Below are positions 17,928-26,963 of a stretch of 64,000 nucleotides of DNA, one piece after another. Position 1 is the stretch's first letter, and the number at the start of each line of letters is the position of its first letter. Made by a program: the position numbers and the translations under genes. The stretch covers positions 4,774,001 through 4,838,000 of the forward strand of contig NZ_RCST01000001.1 in the NCBI RefSeq assembly GCF_013141865.1, written 5' to 3'. The notes below the pieces were generated by a model. It did no database searches. It saw only the letters and a list, made by a program, of their open reading frames with translations, and had not been told where the DNA came from. Source of the stretch: Methylomonas sp. ZR1 (GTDB lineage: Bacteria > Pseudomonadota > Gammaproteobacteria > Methylococcales > Methylomonadaceae).

Positions 17928-18892
17928 TAGTCAGCCGACCAGAACGTCCCCGCTTGTATTTGTGCCGATTGGCCGGTTAGCTTGTTATTGCTGAGTTGAT
18001 GCAGCATGGCGTAGATTTTTGCGGCGGCGCTTTGCTGAGTGGCGCCCCATTGTTCCACGCGGCCTTGGCAGTAACGCTCCCGGAGTTTTTGTTGTTCTTT
18101 CGGACTGGTCGCGTCGGTGAGCGGCAAAATTTTCTGCCATTCCGCATCGGAACTGCACAGGGTGTCGTGAGCTTGCTTGCCGAGACTCAAGAATTGTTTG
18201 AACGCTGCTTTATGTTGATCGGCCCAGTCCTGTTTGAACACATAGCCGATGCTGGGTACTGTTTCGTTGATGCCGAGTTGGCGGATTATCTCCTCGCCGC
18301 TCAACTGCGCCCGGTAGCCTTGCGCTTCCAAATGCGCGGCAAATTGCCAGAAGGTCAGCAAGGCATCGACGCGCTTTTCCAGTAGTTGCTGGCTCAGTAA
18401 TGGCGGCGCGCCGTAGATTTTTTCCACGCCGGTATTCAGGTCCACTTGCTGTTGCTGTCCCAACGCTTGTAACAGCAGCCAGTTCTTATCCAGTTCGCCG
18501 CCGGCTATGCCCAGTTTTTTACCTTTTAAATCGGCCAGCGACTTGATCGGGCTATCGGCAGGTACCAGCAATACGCCGGAGGTATCGGAAAACGGGTAAA
18601 AACTCAAATTGGTGCCGGTGCTGCGCATGCTGGACGTCCAGATCCAGTCGGAGACGATCACATCGACTGAGCCAGCTTGCAGCGCAACCTTACCGGCTTG
18701 CTGATTGGCAACCGCGATGTTTTCCACGTTGAATTCCGCATTGTCTAGTAGTCCTTGGTTGCGCATCGCCGCCAGCTCCCAGTTTAAGGTGCCGGCGGCC
18801 ATAGCGCCTATGCGGATAGTGGGTTTTTCATCGGCGTTGGCAAATTGCGGCAATAAAGCAGCAATGGCAAACAGGCAAGTTTTTATATTCAT
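17927..18892 (-). CDS. ABC transporter substrate-binding protein (SsuA-like)
   Basis: This 321-residue protein has a signal peptide (MNIKTCLFAIAALLPQFANA) and a type 2 periplasmic-binding fold with RIGAMAAGTLNWEL, AGKVALQAGSVDVIVSDWIW and LADLKGKKLGIAGG. The ligand is not evident; relatives bind sulfonates, taurine, nitrate or thiamine precursors. The start at 18892 is set by the signal peptide; a longer frame upstream is non-conserved. Its stop codon overlaps the permease start by one base. No sulfur-metabolism gene lies next to it to hint at the ligand. Confidence 0.85.
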   Translation of the reverse strand: MNIKTCLFAIAALLPQFANADEKPTIRIGAMAAGTLNWELAAMRNQGLLDNAEFNVENIAVANQQAGKVALQAGSVDVIVSDWIWTSSMRSTGTNLSFYPFSDTSGVLLVPADSPIKSLADLKGKKLGIAGGELDKNWLLLQALGQQQQVDLNTGVEKIYGAPPLLSQQLLEKRVDALLTFWQFAAHLEAQGYRAQLSGEEIIRQLGINETVPSIGYVFKQDWADQHKAAFKQFLSLGKQAHDTLCSSDAEWQKILPLTDATSPKEQQKLRERYCQGRVEQWGATQQSAAAKIYAMLHQLSNNKLTGQSAQIQAGTFWSAD

Positions 18893-19239
18893 CTGCAAAG
18901 TCCCTAGTCGGATGGTTAACGCAACGATTTTAACGCAGCCGCCCCCAATACGAGAATGTTTGTCGGATTTGTTTGGAGCGGAATGCGTTGTCCAAGGTTT
19001 AAGGGCAAACCGTTTGACCGATATTCCCAAAAGCCCGAGCCCACTAGACCACACGAGTAACCAGGGGTTCCGGCATGGCGGGGTAGGGAGGAATTCACGG
19101 CCTAGGTTAAAAAAGCTGATTAGCAAGCTGCGCTACCGCCGCAAAATCGGCCTTTCGGCAAGGCATGCGGATAGCGCTGGGCTTACCGATTCGGGAATAT
19201 TAAAAGCTGTGGCGTAGACATTTTCCGTGGCTTAACAGC
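18893..19239. other. Intergenic region, nothing recognised
   Basis: About 350 bp upstream of the ABC importer operon and downstream of the GGDEF/EAL gene. The longer open frames in it have no recognisable protein, and no tRNA, riboswitch or terminator was identified. It presumably holds the importer promoter. Confidence 0.4.
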
Positions 19240-22200
19240 CTAGGATGCAGTGGGAAGTAATCTGTCTTCTCGCTCAAATCTGCCGGCGGCCACCGGCCGG
19301 CCGGTGTAATAGCCTTGGTAGGATAGGCAGCCTTTATCACGTAAGAAGATCATTTGTTCCTGGTTTTCCACGCCCTCGGCAATCACGTGTAAACCTAAGT
19401 TTTTAGCCATATTGATAATGGTCTCCACAATTACCGCGTCGTTGGGGTCGCTGGCGATGTCGCGGACGAAACTCTGATCGATCTTTAATTGGCTGATGGG
19501 CAATTTTTTTAAATAAGACAGTGAGGAATAGCCGATACCGAAATCGTCGATGGAGGTTTTTACGCCCAGGGTTTGCAAATCGCGCATTTTTTCCACGGTG
19601 TCGTCTATGTCGCTGATGACGCAGCCTTCGGTCAGTTCGATGACCAGACGCTCAGCCGGCAGTTCGGCGTCGATCAAAATGCGTTTTACTTGGTCGACAA
19701 AATCGGCCTGGCGGAATTGCCGGGAACTGACGTTAACCGCTACATGATGGATAGGCAGGTTCTGCGCGTCCCACACCTTGATTTGCCGGCAGGCCTCGCG
19801 CATCACCCATTCGCCTATCGGCAAAATCAGCTGGGTATCTTCGGCAATGGGGATAAATTCCGCAGGGGAGATCATGCCCTTTTCCGGATGTTGCCAGCGG
19901 ATTAGCGCTTCGGCGCTGATTACTTTGCCGAGGTGATCGACCTGCGCCTGATAGTGCAGTAAAAACTGCCGCTGTTTCAGCGCCTGACGAATCTCTTTTT
20001 CCAAGGTTAAACGGCGGTCGGCCGTTTCCTGCATCGACGGACGGTAAAAACTGATGCCGTTACGGCCGCTTTCCTTGGCCCGGTACATCGCCGTATCCGC
20101 CTGCTGTATGACCGCTTCCGGCTGCTCGGCCACCTCGGGAAACAGGGTCACGCCTATGCTGGTGGAAAAGTGATGTTCGCTGCCCTGAACCGTGAAAGGT
20201 TGATTGATGGTGTGCAGGATTTTTTCCGCCAGCATCGCCGCGTGACTGGTCGCTTGCGACAGTTGCGAGTAGCGGCCCGGCACCATCACGATAAATTCGT
20301 CGCCACCCAGCCGGCAAGCGGTGTCTTCGTCGCGGATAATCGATTTGAGGCGTTGGGCAACCTGGATCAGCAATTCGTCGCCCACTTGATGGCCGCGCGA
20401 ATCGTTAAGGGTTTTGAAGTGATCCAAATCCAGAAAAAACAGCGAACCGTAATAACTTTGGCGTTTGGCGGCAGCGATCTCCTGTTTCAGGCGGTCCAGC
20501 AGCAAACGTCGGTTCGGCAAGCCGGTCAGCGGGTCGTAAAATGCCAGTTCATGGATTTCCCGCTCGGCGGCTTTTTTCTCGCTGATGTCGGAAAAAATCG
20601 CCACATAATTGAGCAGGCGATCCTGTTCGTCCCTCACGCCGGTCACCGTCAGCCATTCCGGAAACACGTCGCCGTTTTTGCGCCGATTAAAAATTTCGCC
20701 CTGCCATTGGTTATCCTTGGCCAAGGCTTGGGTCAAAGTTTGAATAAATCCGGGAGCTTGATGGGTCGACGACAGAAAATCCGGTTGCCGGCCAATCACT
20801 TCTTCCGCGCTGTAACCGGTGATTTTGTTGAAAGCATTGTTGACGCGCAAAATTGCCCCATTGGCATCGGTGACGATAATGGCCTCGTGCGACTGGAATG
20901 TGGTTGCCGCGATGCGGAGTTCGTTTTCCTGCTGTTTACGGCGTTCGATCTCGGTATTCAGCGCTTGGTTGCTACGCAGCAAATCGCGGGTTTTTAGGGC
21001 CACTAAATCTTCGATGCGGGCGGTGCGTCCGCTCATCAGCATTAAACCGAAGCTGGTCAGGCCGCAGAGCAAAAAGCTTCCGGACAACAGCCACCAAACC
21101 GTCCAGGGATTTTGTTGCGTATAAAACTCCGGCAGCGGTTTATATTCGAGCGTCCAATTCCGGTCGGCGACCGCCAGCGCTTGCCGCTTGCTTGGAAGGA
21201 AGTAATGCGTTTTCGATTCAATGCCTTCGGGAGTGCTGCGGTATAACAGCTGGTCTTGATCATAGATCGCTACCGACAAACGTGTGCTTTGTAAGCGTCC
21301 GGACAGTTCCTGAATCTCGTGGCTTAATTTAAAAACATTCGAGACCAATCCGACAAAAAACTGTTGACGCTGGGCGCTGGTGTTTAGCGATTTTCCTTTG
21401 AGATAAATCGGGGAGTAGATGGCGAAGCAGGGCTGTTTGTCGTCGCAGACCATGCCGTCCGTCACCACCGTTTCGCCGGAATTAATCGCTTTTTGGATTG
21501 CCGCTAATAGTTGTGGGTTGCTGGCAACGTCGAAACCAATCTTTTGCTGGTTGCCGAAGGCGTAAGCAATGGGTAAATAAACATTCCGCTTACCAGCCGG
21601 TATCAATTGCTGATTGCGGTTGTGCTCGTGAATGGTGGTTTCTGTCTGTTGTTCGAATGCGCTACGGTCTTCGGCATTGACTCTGGGTATCCATTCCAGT
21701 GCCTCCAGCTCGGGATGTTTGCTGAAAATGGTATGGGCAAATAGCCTGAACTCGTTGGGATTGACCGATTCCGAGCTGTCGAATAAGGCTTTCAATAACT
21801 GATTATTCAGAATATCGTCGCTGAAATGTTCCTGGAGGTTGGTATGGGTCAGATTAATCTGGTTGTCGAATAGCCCATTGAGGCGTTGATTTTCCAGATT
21901 GCGGCTGTAGACGAAGGCGATGACCACCAACAATAGCGAAATCGATAACGGATAGGCCACGAATTTTTGCCGTTGCCGCCAGATATGCCGCGGGGTACCG
22001 ATAAACAACAGTAGCAAGGGCGCGAAGATCACCGTACCTATGGCATCGCCTATCCACCAGGTACACCAGTTCAGGCCGATTTCTTCCGCATCAATGGTGT
22101 CGAAAATGTACAGAAAACTGGTGCCGACGCTAGCCGATATTAAGCAACTGGCAATTGCCAGCAAGAAAAACCAGACGACATGCCGATCTTCCATCAACGG

Positions 22201-22542
22201 ATTGTGTTTGCCTATCCAGCGGTTGATCAGGGACGCTCCGAGCAAGGGCTGGGCGATGGCGCCGACGCTGGCGGCGGCGCCTACCCAAATCGGTGTAAAC
22301 CAATCTTCCGGGGTGGCCAGATCGCCAAAAGCGTAAATTTGCGTGCCCAAGCTGCCGATGATCAGACCCGGCAATAATTTGGGGCCATAACCAAGCAGCG
22401 CGGCTAAAGCGATACCCGCTGACGGCCATATTGGGCTGGCATGGCTGGGCTGCATCGCCAGCATATGCCCGAGATAGCCGCCGATAAAATAGGCCAGGGC
22501 CAAGGCGCTGTTCAGCAGAAAAAATCTAAAAGCTGTCGGCAT
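19240..22542 (-). CDS. MASE1-CHASE-PAS-GGDEF-EAL cyclic-di-GMP protein
   Basis: This 1100-residue inner-membrane protein has an N-terminal MASE1 region of about eight helices (1-215) and a periplasmic CHASE domain (about 230-460). A last membrane helix is followed by a PAS domain (about 545-660), a GGDEF domain (about 675-835) with intact RLGGDEF, and an EAL domain (about 850-1090) with intact EALIRWQHP and DDFGIGYSSL. GGDEF makes and EAL cleaves cyclic-di-GMP; both look active, so net output must be regulated by the sensors. It probably controls motility, biofilm or polysaccharide production. It is transcribed alone. Confidence 0.92.
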   Translation of the reverse strand: MPTAFRFFLLNSALALAYFIGGYLGHMLAMQPSHASPIWPSAGIALAALLGYGPKLLPGLIIGSLGTQIYAFGDLATPEDWFTPIWVGAAASVGAIAQPLLGASLINRWIGKHNPLMEDRHVVWFFLLAIASCLISASVGTSFLYIFDTIDAEEIGLNWCTWWIGDAIGTVIFAPLLLLFIGTPRHIWRQRQKFVAYPLSISLLLVVIAFVYSRNLENQRLNGLFDNQINLTHTNLQEHFSDDILNNQLLKALFDSSESVNPNEFRLFAHTIFSKHPELEALEWIPRVNAEDRSAFEQQTETTIHEHNRNQQLIPAGKRNVYLPIAYAFGNQQKIGFDVASNPQLLAAIQKAINSGETVVTDGMVCDDKQPCFAIYSPIYLKGKSLNTSAQRQQFFVGLVSNVFKLSHEIQELSGRLQSTRLSVAIYDQDQLLYRSTPEGIESKTHYFLPSKRQALAVADRNWTLEYKPLPEFYTQQNPWTVWWLLSGSFLLCGLTSFGLMLMSGRTARIEDLVALKTRDLLRSNQALNTEIERRKQQENELRIAATTFQSHEAIIVTDANGAILRVNNAFNKITGYSAEEVIGRQPDFLSSTHQAPGFIQTLTQALAKDNQWQGEIFNRRKNGDVFPEWLTVTGVRDEQDRLLNYVAIFSDISEKKAAEREIHELAFYDPLTGLPNRRLLLDRLKQEIAAAKRQSYYGSLFFLDLDHFKTLNDSRGHQVGDELLIQVAQRLKSIIRDEDTACRLGGDEFIVMVPGRYSQLSQATSHAAMLAEKILHTINQPFTVQGSEHHFSTSIGVTLFPEVAEQPEAVIQQADTAMYRAKESGRNGISFYRPSMQETADRRLTLEKEIRQALKQRQFLLHYQAQVDHLGKVISAEALIRWQHPEKGMISPAEFIPIAEDTQLILPIGEWVMREACRQIKVWDAQNLPIHHVAVNVSSRQFRQADFVDQVKRILIDAELPAERLVIELTEGCVISDIDDTVEKMRDLQTLGVKTSIDDFGIGYSSLSYLKKLPISQLKIDQSFVRDIASDPNDAVIVETIINMAKNLGLHVIAEGVENQEQMIFLRDKGCLSYQGYYTGRPVAAGRFEREDRLLPTAS

Positions 22543-22593
22543 GATTAAACAGGCGGACTCTGGTTCTCGCCGAGGCGGGGCGAAGCAATCGCT

Positions 22594-23073
22594 TTAGTGA
22601 GTTGCGGGCAACAGAACGCCATTCTCGACATCCATGCTAAATGCTTTGCCAAAGCCGGCGACATATTGGCCGCGCAAAGGCGTCAGCGCCAGTAAATGAA
22701 AATCCGCGAGTGCGCGTAAAACCGCGACTGTTTCGCCGAACCGCTGTTGCAGCTTATCTAACAACTGGGTATATGCTGCGTGGCGTTTGTCGATTTCTTC
22801 GACAGTACATTCTAATACCAGCCGGCGTCTGGCAAACGGGTTGACCGCTTCGGCCTCGGGTTCGATAAACATGATGGATGCTTGACGTTGGCGCAGCATA
22901 TTGCCGGTATGCCGGGCCAATTGGCTGACATAAATGTAAAAAGTGTTTTGGTAATCCAGAAACGGCGCATAACTTACTTCGGCTGTTCCGAGCTCGGAAC
23001 TGCTGGCGATTATCAGGCTTTGGCTGTTGGCAATTAAAGTCCGGTAATCGGCGGCTAGCGGTTCGGAACTCAT
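22594..23073 (-). CDS. HugZ-like pyridoxamine 5'-phosphate oxidase-fold protein
   Basis: This 159-residue protein has the split-barrel flavin-binding pattern of HugZ/HutZ proteins (SSELGTAEVSYAPFL, FYIYVSQLARHTGNM, ASIMFIEPEAEA, RRLVLECTVEEI) and ends LRGQYVAGFGKAFSM. Relatives bind FMN or degrade heme. A catalytic role here is not shown. The start at 23073 overlaps the tag stop codon (ATGA); an alternative start upstream at 23112 would lie inside tag. Confidence 0.82.
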   Translation of the reverse strand: MSSEPLAADYRTLIANSQSLIIASSSELGTAEVSYAPFLDYQNTFYIYVSQLARHTGNMLRQRQASIMFIEPEAEAVNPFARRRLVLECTVEEIDKRHAAYTQLLDKLQQRFGETVAVLRALADFHLLALTPLRGQYVAGFGKAFSMDVENGVLLPATH

Positions 23074-23648
23074 GGTGTTGTGGTAGCAGTCAGTTGCGCG
23101 TGGCGGAAGCAATCGACGGTGTGATCGTTGACCATGCCCACCGCCTGCATATAAGCATAGCAGATGGTTTTGCCGACGAATTTAAAGCCGCGTTTTTGCA
23201 GGTCTTTGCACATGCTGGCCGATTCCGGGGAATAGGCCGGTATTTGACTATGGCTCAGCCAACTATTTTGCCGGGTTTTGCCATCCACAAAGCGCCAAAT
23301 GTACTGATCGAAACCGCCGAATTCCTGTTGTACCCGTAAAAAAGCCTGGGCGTTGCTTACCGCGGATTCAATTTTCAGGCGGTTCTTGACGATGCCGGGA
23401 TTTTGCAGCAATGACGCCAGTTTTTTGTGATCGTAAGCGGCGACCTTAAGCGGATCAAAATGATCGAAAGCGGCGCGATAAGCCTCGCGTTTATCGAGAA
23501 TGGTTCGCCAACTGAGGCCGGCTTGTGCGCCTTCCAGCACCAGAAACTCGAACAGCTTTTGCTCGTCGTGCAGCGGTACGCCCCATTCGTGATCGTGATA
23601 ATGTTCTTCGTTGGTACTATTCAGCGCCCACACGCATTTGCCTGACAT
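23070..23648 (-). CDS. tag: DNA-3-methyladenine glycosylase I
   Basis: This 192-residue protein starts CVWALNSTNEEHYHDHEWGVP and has FEFLVLEGAQAGLSW, FKFVGKTICYAYMQAVGMVNDH and a C-terminal CFRH. These are the zinc-ligand and base-recognition motifs of Tag. It removes 3-methyladenine from alkylated DNA. Its start codon overlaps the yajD stop, so yajD, tag and the HugZ-like gene form a tight operon. Confidence 0.95.
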   Translation of the reverse strand: MSGKCVWALNSTNEEHYHDHEWGVPLHDEQKLFEFLVLEGAQAGLSWRTILDKREAYRAAFDHFDPLKVAAYDHKKLASLLQNPGIVKNRLKIESAVSNAQAFLRVQQEFGGFDQYIWRFVDGKTRQNSWLSHSQIPAYSPESASMCKDLQKRGFKFVGKTICYAYMQAVGMVNDHTVDCFRHAQLTATTTP

Positions 23649-24007
23649 CAGTCTTTTTTCATCAGGTTTTTCAAATCGGCGAAAGGATTGAAGGTGGCGG
23701 CAGGCGCTTTGCCTTCTGAAGTAGCTTTGCCGCCGTAACGCACGTGCTCTTCAAAACGTTGATGTTCGTTGTCGTGGCAATACAGGCACAGCAACTCCCA
23801 ATTGCTGCCGTCGGGCGGATTGTGGTCGTGATCGTGATTGATGTGGTGGACCGTCAATTCGCGCAGGTTTTTATGATCGAATTCTCTTGAGCAGCGTCCG
23901 CAAATCCAGGGATAGAGTTTTAAGGCTTGCTCGCGGTAGCCTTTTTCCCGCTCTTCCTTGTAGCGCCGGGCTTCGGCGACGATGTGATAGGCTTTGTTAT
24001 CCGACAT
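23648..24007 (-). CDS. yajD: YajD family HNH nuclease
   Basis: This 119-residue protein carries an HNH endonuclease core: CGRCSREFDHKNLRELTVHHINHDHDHNPPDGSNWELLCLYCHDNEHQ (key residues are paired CxxC, HH and a final CxxCH). The YajD family is small, conserved and of unknown biological role. A GGAGG sequence lies just upstream of the start. It lies 15 bp after moaA and before tag on the same strand. Confidence 0.9.
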   Translation of the reverse strand: MSDNKAYHIVAEARRYKEEREKGYREQALKLYPWICGRCSREFDHKNLRELTVHHINHDHDHNPPDGSNWELLCLYCHDNEHQRFEEHVRYGGKATSEGKAPAATFNPFADLKNLMKKD

Positions 24008-24022
24008 GAGGTCCTCCGTTTG

Positions 24023-25027
24023 TCAGCCGCCGGTGGCGTTCATGTGCCGCAAAATAACCGGCTGTTCGTGAATATTGAATTCGTGTTTTTCCGGTTTGAT
24101 TTGCATGGCCTCGACGATGGCTTGTTTCAACATCGCTTTGTCGCCGGGGTGGTCTCTCACAACCTGTTTCAGATCCACCGAATGTTCGTTGCCCAAGCAG
24201 AGCAATAAACGGCCCTCGGCGGTCAGGCGCACCCTGTTGCAACTACCGCAGAAATTGGCGCTGTGCGGCGAGATAAAACCCACTTTACTAGCGCTGCCCG
24301 CCACCCGGTAATAAGCCGATGGCCCGCCGGTCGAGTCGGCGACGGCTTCCAGCGTAAAGCGCTGTTGCAAATCCTGCCTGATCAAATCGCTGGGATAAAA
24401 AGCGTCGCCGCGATGATGGTTGTCCACCGCACCCAGCGGCATTTCCTCGATAAAACTGATGTCTATGCCACGCACGACGGCAAACTGCACCAGATCGCAG
24501 ACTTCCTGGTGGTTGCGGTTTTTCAGTATCACCGCGTTGAGTTTGATGCGCTGAAAGCCGGCGGTTCGGGCTTTTTCTATGCCTTTCAGCACTTGCTGCA
24601 AATCGCCGGTTCGGGTTAGCTCCCTGAATTTGACCGGGTCCAGGGTGTCCAGGCTGATGTTGATGCGTTTCACGCCAGCGGCTTTCAAGTCATCGGCCAT
24701 TTCGGCCAGATGCGAGCCGTTGCTGGTCATTACCAGTTCATTCAAACCCGGTACGCGCCCCAAGTCTTGCATTAAGCCTAACGCACCTTTACGCACTAGC
24801 GGTTCGCCGCCGGTAATCCTGATTTTGCCGACACCTAGTTCGACGAAGGTTTCGCAGATAAAGCGGATTTCCTCTAGGCTAAGAATATGGCTGCGCGGCA
24901 GAAACGTCATGTCCTCGGCCATACAGTAAACGCAACGAAAATCGCAGCGGTCGGTAATCGATACCCGCAGGTAGTTGACCACTCTGCCAAAGCGGTCTAT
25001 CAGTTGCAACGGTTTGCTAGGCGCCAT
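24023..25027 (-). CDS. moaA: GTP 3',8-cyclase MoaA
   Basis: This 334-residue radical SAM enzyme has an N-terminal 4Fe-4S motif (CDFRCVYC, CxxxCxxC) and a second C-terminal cluster motif (FCGSCNRVRLTAEGRLLLCLG). The C-terminal Gly-Gly (NATGG) needed for activity is present. It converts GTP to 3',8-cyclo-H2-GTP in the first step of molybdenum cofactor synthesis. No other moa gene is nearby. It may lead the yajD-tag-HugZ transcript. Confidence 0.96.
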   Translation of the reverse strand: MAPSKPLQLIDRFGRVVNYLRVSITDRCDFRCVYCMAEDMTFLPRSHILSLEEIRFICETFVELGVGKIRITGGEPLVRKGALGLMQDLGRVPGLNELVMTSNGSHLAEMADDLKAAGVKRINISLDTLDPVKFRELTRTGDLQQVLKGIEKARTAGFQRIKLNAVILKNRNHQEVCDLVQFAVVRGIDISFIEEMPLGAVDNHHRGDAFYPSDLIRQDLQQRFTLEAVADSTGGPSAYYRVAGSASKVGFISPHSANFCGSCNRVRLTAEGRLLLCLGNEHSVDLKQVVRDHPGDKAMLKQAIVEAMQIKPEKHEFNIHEQPVILRHMNATGG

Positions 25028-25146
25028 TACATTCGAACAGAAAAAATAAAGGAAGAAAATAGTAACACAGCACCGCGCTGTGTTATTACCGCTTGCTAAA
25101 AGATCGGCGTTGAGCGGGTAAGTTCCTCTGACGGTTTTTTGCCTGA

Positions 25147-25593
25147 CTATTGCTTGCCCAAGCGCCGCAGCAAAGCCAATACCGCCGCTTCTATCTGCGG
25201 CAAGGCCTCGCTCGGGTGCGCGTCTTCTATGTCGTCTACCTGCCAGTATTCCACTCGATCCACCCAGTCCGGAAAGCGGCTATGCAGCAAGGGTTTGTGC
25301 TCGGTTTGCTTCAAGGCAACGATATGTCGGGCTGATGTCAAATCTTGCTCGGTCAGCGCAATGGGCGCGCGGACGGGCTCGATGGGGATCTCCCGCAAAG
25401 CCAAGCCATGCCGGGTATGCGGCGAAATCGGCCCGGCATCGTCCTTAAGCAACTCGATGGCCAAGCCGCGCGAAAACGCCCGCCACGGCAGGGCATAACC
25501 TGGCGCATGATGATTGAATAAATACTCGGCAAACCGGCTGCGGTAGTAGTTGCCGGTGCAGAGGAATAGGACTTGGGAGTGAGTGTTTGTCAT
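25147..25593 (-). CDS. Low-molecular-weight phosphatase-like protein
   Basis: This 148-residue protein has the N-terminal P-loop CTGNYYRSR (C-x5-R) of low-molecular-weight protein tyrosine phosphatases and arsenate reductases. It has an acidic motif near the C-terminus (QVDDIEDAHP) where the general acid Asp-Pro normally sits, although here it is AHP. The substrate is unknown. A good AGGAG precedes the start. It is a single gene divergent from the toxin-antitoxin pair. Confidence 0.78.
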   Translation of the reverse strand: MTNTHSQVLFLCTGNYYRSRFAEYLFNHHAPGYALPWRAFSRGLAIELLKDDAGPISPHTRHGLALREIPIEPVRAPIALTEQDLTSARHIVALKQTEHKPLLHSRFPDWVDRVEYWQVDDIEDAHPSEALPQIEAAVLALLRRLGKQ

Positions 25594-25655
25594 AAAACTC
25601 CTTTTGGCGAGGCTGTTTGCATGAGAGCAGGCAGTAAAGAATTTGTTTGAGTCAT

Positions 25656-25681
25656 TATAATGGTGATACCGTATGTGGTAT
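25656..25681 (+). promoter_or_regulatory. Promoter and operator-like palindrome before the PIN toxin gene
   Basis: A perfect TATAAT (25656-25661) lies about 19 bp before the PIN start codon. It is followed by the inverted repeat ATACC-GTATGT-GGTAT (25666-25681), which covers the expected transcription start and the start codon. No good -35 box was found. The arrangement fits autoregulation by the toxin-antitoxin complex. Confidence 0.45.
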
Positions 25682-26093
25682 GTTTGAGATTGTACTGGAT
25701 ACCAATGTTCTGTTCGCCGGCTTGTATTCCGCTAACGGCGCATCCTTTAAATTGCTGGAGCTTTTAGCCGGTGGGCAGTTGGAAACAGCCATATCGACAC
25801 CGCTTTTGTTCGAGTATGAGGACGTTTTGAAACGCAACCGTTCCATGCTGCAACTGACCGATGCTGAAGTAGACATAGTACTCGATAACTTGTGCGCGTT
25901 TAGCCGTCATCAAAAGGTGTACTTTTTATGGCGACCCTATTTGCCGGACCCGAAAGATGATTTAGTTTTGGAGTTGGCCGTTGCTGCCCGAGTAAACACC
26001 ATTGTTACCCATAATTTAAAAGATTTTGCCCGTATCGAAAAATTCGGTGTCGAAGCCATTACGCCAAAAACCTTGCTGGAGCGTCTGCCATGA
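25680..26093 (+). CDS. PIN-domain toxin (putative RNase)
   Basis: This protein of about 137 residues starts MFEIVLDTNVLFAGLYS and has the PIN acidic residues (D in VLDTN, E in LLFEYEDV, D in PDPKDDLVLE) that bind Mg2+ for RNA cleavage. It ends in the TNLxDF-like THNLKDFARIE motif. It is the first gene of a two-gene toxin-antitoxin module; toxin-first order is less common. Its TGA overlaps the ATG of the antitoxin gene. Confidence 0.85.
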   Translation: MFEIVLDTNVLFAGLYSANGASFKLLELLAGGQLETAISTPLLFEYEDVLKRNRSMLQLTDAEVDIVLDNLCAFSRHQKVYFLWRPYLPDPKDDLVLELAVAARVNTIVTHNLKDFARIEKFGVEAITPKTLLERLP

Positions 26094-26326
26094 GTGCATT
26101 AAGTCTGAGATTGCCCGATTCCATACACCGCCACATCAAGGAACTGGCGAGTAAGGAAGGTGTATCGATCAATCAATTTATTGCCAGCGCCGTTGCCGAA
26201 AAAGTCTCGGCCATCGCCACCGAAGACTACCTGCAGGCCCGAGCCGAACGAGCCGACAAAGCCGCTTTCCAGGCCGTTTTGACCAAGGTGCCTAAACGTG
26301 AGCCGTTGGTGGGGGATGAGTTTTAG
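26090..26326 (+). CDS. Ribbon-helix-helix antitoxin
   Basis: This 78-residue protein has an N-terminal ribbon-helix-helix (SLRLPDSIHRHIKELASKEGVSINQFIASAVAEK) of the HicB/CopG type and a C-terminal tail (residues 55-78) likely to wrap the PIN toxin. It probably neutralises the toxin and represses the operon. It overlaps the toxin gene by four bases (ATGA). Confidence 0.82.
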   Translation: MSALSLRLPDSIHRHIKELASKEGVSINQFIASAVAEKVSAIATEDYLQARAERADKAAFQAVLTKVPKREPLVGDEF

Positions 26327-26505
26327 CGTTGGCGGGCAGCATAGGCAGATAGAGCTGTTTCTGTAGAAAATACTACGAGCTGGGGCTGATTGATTGGATC
26401 GATGACTTAAATCTGCTGAATGACTAAGCTTTTATACTTAGCTTAAGTTGACGGCATTCGTCTAGCGCTGATTTAACCCAACAATTCCGAGAGTCTTTAC
26501 CCTTT

Positions 26506-26925
26506 ATGAAGCAATTTCTAAATACGACCGTCAAGGCAGTCTTCGACGAGTATCCTCCGGAAATTCGCTGGAAAATGCTGGTGCTTCGCGAAGCGATCTT
26601 TGCTGTGGCGGCTAGCGAGGGTGTCGGACAACTTGAGGAAACTTTAAAGTGGGGCGAGCCTGCTTACATAACCGCCGAAACCGGATGTGGCAGTACGATC
26701 AGAATGGCATGGAAGAAAGAGAAACCTAGCCAATACGCCATGTATTTCATCTGTACGACGAATTTGGTTGAAACCTTTCGGACGCTTTTTCCGCACCAGT
26801 TTAAATACGAAGGCAATCGGGCGATTGTCTTTCAAGAAACCGAAGACGTCGACATGGATAGCCTGTCAATTTGTATCGCTATGGCTTTGACCTATCATCG
26901 GAACAAGCGACGAAAGCAACCTTAG
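26506..26925 (+). CDS. DUF1801 domain protein
   Basis: This 139-residue protein has the DUF1801/YdhG pattern: an N-terminal helical part, then LEETLKWGEPAYIT, RMAWKKEKPSQYAMYFIC and a C-terminal helix. Function is unknown for the family (related to iron-chaperone-like folds). It stands alone. About 180 bp without recognised features precede it. Confidence 0.78.
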   Translation: MKQFLNTTVKAVFDEYPPEIRWKMLVLREAIFAVAASEGVGQLEETLKWGEPAYITAETGCGSTIRMAWKKEKPSQYAMYFICTTNLVETFRTLFPHQFKYEGNRAIVFQETEDVDMDSLSICIAMALTYHRNKRRKQP

Positions 26926-26963
26926 GTGCGGAGCTGGCTTCAGGTTTCTTCGCCAAGAGTATT

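Noticed and set aside
18980..19085. A stretch resembling a reversed tRNA fragment (CCACTAGACCACACGAG)
   Set aside because: No acceptor stem, T-arm or anticodon arm could be folded around it; the resemblance is only over about 15 bases.
20170..20997. A 275-codon rightward frame inside the GGDEF/EAL gene
   Set aside because: It lies opposite the intact GGDEF domain and is explained by codon bias of the real gene.
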